From NCBI GenBank assembly GCA_027919835.1, contig JANVFP010000040.1, positions 1-64,000 of the forward strand: 64,000 nt of DNA. Direction: 5' to 3'. This document shows positions 61,701 to 64,000 of this stretch, piece after piece. The stretch is from Lentinula raphanica (Eukaryota; Basidiomycota; Agaricomycetes; Agaricales; Omphalotaceae). The notes beneath the pieces were generated by a model. It was not told the origin of the DNA. It saw nothing but the letters and a program-made list of their open reading frames with translations, and did no database searches. A program made the position numbers and the translations under genes. Each line of letters opens with the position of its first letter. Positions within the stretch are counted from its first letter, which is position 1.

Positions 61701-62854
61701 AAAACGAGTCCCTTTCGGCCTCGTTGAGGGTATCCTTCACTTGGCTGCTGCTCTTCTTCTCCGCAGTGTAGCCGCCTTTGGGAGCTACATCGACCACATC
61801 GTATGCAGGCGGTGGTGATTGTACGACGTTGGCGTTGGCAACGTAATAAGCCCTCCTCGGTGGTGTAGACGGCCTTGAATAGCCATTCAAACTGACAGGA
61901 GAATTTGTCCCAAGTGGACTGCTTTTCTGTGTATGAGACTGTACACTGTAACTCCCGTTCGAACGATGAAGTCCAGTTTCATCCTGTCCCTGCTCGATCA
62001 CAACATTGGGACGCAATTTTGGATCTGATGAAGATTCCAGAGATATGGAGAGAGCATGAGATGAGGATGATGAAGAGTTTTGTCTGCTTCTATGTTGTAT
62101 TTTTCGGCTTACGTTTGAATTAAGAGGGATGGGCGGAGGAGACGTAGAAGAAGAGGAGACGCTCTGAAGCGATGCATTAGAGTATTGGCGAGGAAGGGAG
62201 GTCGAACGGGGTGCAGGATTGACTAACACAGCGGGAGAACGCGCATGGTCGAGGGCGGAGCTGAGCTTGGCTGATGCACTTTGCTTTCTGGAATAGATAG
62301 CGGTAATTTCATCTGATGTGAATCCGGCCTCAGCGAGGGAGACAGTCCACGACGGTGGCATGCCGCCGTAACCTTCATCTATATGAATATTATGCTAAAC
62401 AGAATTAGCAAAGACTTGCATGCAAGAATATATATCTCACCTGGAAATTCCACGGCATCGAAATGTTCTCGTCGTCTCTAGGTTGAGGTAGCTCGTTCTC
62501 TTCCATGACACGCTTCTTCAAGCTGAAAAACCCCGACTTCTTTGGCTTTATCCTCGCAGAAGATGGTGGACTGAGCATAGCATCCGAATCAGCTGTGGTA
62601 GCCGAGGATGCCAAAGACATTGTTGAACTAGCTGGATGTATCGAGCCAGGACTCTTTCTTGGAGCATATTGAGTAGAGATAGAAACGAGTGAACGATTGC
62701 TGTTAAGATAATATGGGTCCTTCGGTGGCGGTAACGGTGGGCTATCCTTCTCCTTATTTTTCCCAAGCTTCCCAAACACTTTGAGCGTCGAGAACCGTGA
62801 CGCTTTGTTTGTCCCAGGTGCTAGAGACGAGGAGGACGAGGACGGAGGGTCCAT
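58754..62854 (-). CDS. p21-activated kinase (CRIB/PBD, Ste20-type) with atypical motifs
   Basis: Six exons (62854-62441, 62394-59527, 59468-59369, 59317-59241, 59185-58952, 58891-58754) close in frame to 1,276 residues. A CRIB/PBD domain spans about residues 132-165: ISMPWNFQ|HNIHIDEGYGGMPPSW, split by the first intron. A disordered Ser/Pro linker of about 750 residues follows. The kinase domain (about 930-1240) has a glycine loop (AQGGNGSVYAA), VAIKSV with the ATP lysine, HRDVRSDNLLL, DFS in place of DFG, and YWQAPEI in place of the PAK GTPYWMAPE. CRIB domains bind GTP-loaded Cdc42/Rac, and PAKs drive polarity, septation and mating signals. The DFS and the missing activation-loop threonine make activity uncertain; I believe related mushroom kinases share these changes, but could not check. 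Confidence 0.88.
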
Positions 62855-62927
62855 GATAAATATGCAGCGAACAAGTCGCCGTGGTCGTTGGAACAACAAA
62901 TGGACAATATTTAGGAACTAATTACTC

Positions 62928-62964
62928 GTCACGATGTGTCACGCGTATAGTCACACCATGTCAC
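62928..62964. promoter_or_regulatory. four phased GTCAC motifs upstream of the PAK gene
   Basis: GTCAC occurs at 62928, 62938, 62950 and 62960, spaced 10, 12 and 10 bp, that is, on one face of the helix. They lie 74-110 bp upstream of the kinase ATG. The factor is unknown; bZIP and homeodomain (TGAC/GTCA core) proteins recognise such half-sites. Confidence 0.4.
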
Positions 62965-63638
62965 ATACGAAGTTCGATTTGAACTCTCAGATCTCAACGT
63001 CTACCTCTCTCAACGATTTGCAGCGAATTCTCTAGTATCCGCTGGCGTGAAACTATCAGCATGTACTACATTCTAGTTCTCTGCTCAAAGACAGGATGGT
63101 ATCAAATCACAGCCGTGCTATCTTGAGGACTCATCGGAATAACGGCAAATTCTTCAAGTGAAATCAAACGATTGTAACATTGTTCGCTGAACGATCATAC
63201 CTATGTCCATGACGATATCTGGCGCATTATCGACGACCTTAGAAGCAATATATTCATGATTATCTCCAGCGTGAAGGTTTTACCTGATTCTACGTACCAC
63301 AGCCTTGAGATAAGTACAGTACTATTTGATCTGTCCACAATTGATTGATACAAATGATGAGGACCTTGGATGTCAATGACTACGAGCATGACAATCATGG
63401 ATCCTGAGAGGTTCGATACTTGCAGCGAGTGAGTCTTTGCTCTCATCCAGGTCGTCATATCAAGAAAAACCAAAAAAAGGAGAATATCGTGCAATACGTT
63501 ACGGTTGGTTGTGGTGGCTGAACGGCAATGCTCATATCACTTCTCTTCTACAATATCCTTGCCTGGCAAACATACTCTTCGTTGAGGAACGTGTTCAATG
63601 ACAGGACATCTTTACGGGACGCAACTGAAGGCCTTTTC
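62965..63638. other. intergenic between PAK promoter and transporter 3' end
   Basis: No gene, RNA or repeat that I can support. Confidence 0.45.
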
Positions 63639-64000
63639 CTAGCATGTGAATGGTGAGCCAACGATTCCTTCCCGATATGCATTGATGATAAGCTATAGGA
63701 CGAATCAGACCCCTCGGAGATTCGCGTGTAATGAAATTGCATCCACCTGTACAGAAACATAAGTTCCCGCGACACATATGAAAGCACCAGCCAAAATAGT
63801 CAGGATGGCTGTGGTCATCCCAAAAGGTCGCTCAAGTAATCCTTTCCAGCTTTCTCGCAACCGGTATGTATCGTGGAGCCAGAAGAACCCAGCCAGCCCG
63901 TAGGTATACCATGCAGCAAAAAGAGATGCGGTGATTCCGATGAGGTAGGAGAATATTGGAAGAGCAACAGCAAGCACAAAAGCTATTGCTGTTGAACCCA
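63639..64000 (-). CDS. AAAP-family amino-acid transporter (C-terminal part)
   Basis: The gene enters from the right edge. Visible exons are 64000-63747 and 63692-63639, ending TAG. Three hydrophobic helices are seen: LAVALPIFSYLIGITASLFA, then YTYGLAGFFWL, then TTAILTILAGAFICVAGTYV, followed after the intron by LIINAYREGIVGSPFTC. This end matches fungal transmembrane amino-acid transporters of the AAAP/Avt type, where GTY-x-S and GSPF-x-C are typical. Such proteins are proton-coupled carriers of the plasma or vacuolar membrane. The substrate cannot be judged from the fragment. Confidence 0.82.

Overview
This window reads as nuclear DNA of a mushroom-forming basidiomycete (Agaricomycetes). The genes carry many introns of about 40-70 bp with GT..AG ends, often several per gene. 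The housekeeping proteins are fungal (Elp4, Imp1, Lys1, Ies1, Tim8, Apc8, a CRIB-domain PAK). Two repeat-associated families at the left end, a Ndc10/Crypton-like protein and a multi-copy protein with a binuclear-cluster cysteine pattern, are typical of mushroom genomes. I could not fix a genus.

Left third (1-16.5 kb) is accessory DNA. Two diverged direct repeats of about 2.1 kb (25-2161 and 4271-6400), both very rich in GATC, flank an intact five-exon minus-strand gene with a Zn2Cys6-like cysteine pattern. A further copy of the same gene starts at the window edge, so this is a tandem or LTR-like array. Next is an 11-exon Crypton/Ndc10-type gene (6475-10642) whose reading frame closes perfectly over 1,024 codons. 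One of its introns has been enlarged by a 543-bp TA-flanked MITE that itself contains a telomere-like G-rich tract and a long hairpin. A 384-bp hAT-like MITE with a perfect 8-bp target duplication follows. Then comes a tandem pair of genes for secreted proteins: the first (12574-13372) is broken, the second (14354-15477) is intact and carries a 139-bp intron-plus-exon duplication.

From 16.5 kb onward gene-dense blocks alternate with gene-poor stretches. 16.5-21.4 kb is an LRR-DH-PH Rho exchange factor. 21.4-26.1 kb has only weak coding islands. 26.1-42.9 kb is a compact housekeeping block: ELP4 and IMP1 (divergent, 68 bp apart), TTC1 and LYS1 (divergent, 144 bp apart), an unknown proline/serine-rich protein, IES1 of the INO80 complex, TIM8, a lysophospholipid acyltransferase (tail to tail with TIM8), a membrane-anchored lysine-rich protein and a Zn2Cys6 transcription factor. 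42.9-50.3 kb is again gene-poor; it contains a 544-bp CACTA-like MITE that is palindromic over nearly its whole length, and a decayed gene. 50.3-64 kb holds a serine-rich coiled-coil protein, an unknown conserved protein, APC8/CDC23, a 1,276-residue CRIB-domain PAK kinase with unusual catalytic motifs, and the end of an amino-acid transporter.

Functionally the housekeeping genes are unrelated to each other (tRNA modification, mitochondrial import and processing, lysine synthesis, chromatin, cell cycle, polarity). Two may lie in one pathway: the RhoGEF activates Rho/Cdc42-type GTPases and the CRIB kinase is the kind of protein such GTPases bind; this link is inference. The most unusual content is the nested and tandem mobile DNA at the left and the three complete MITEs of three different types. 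Exon borders given for the named genes were worked out by hand from splice signals and, where stated, by closure of reading frame.
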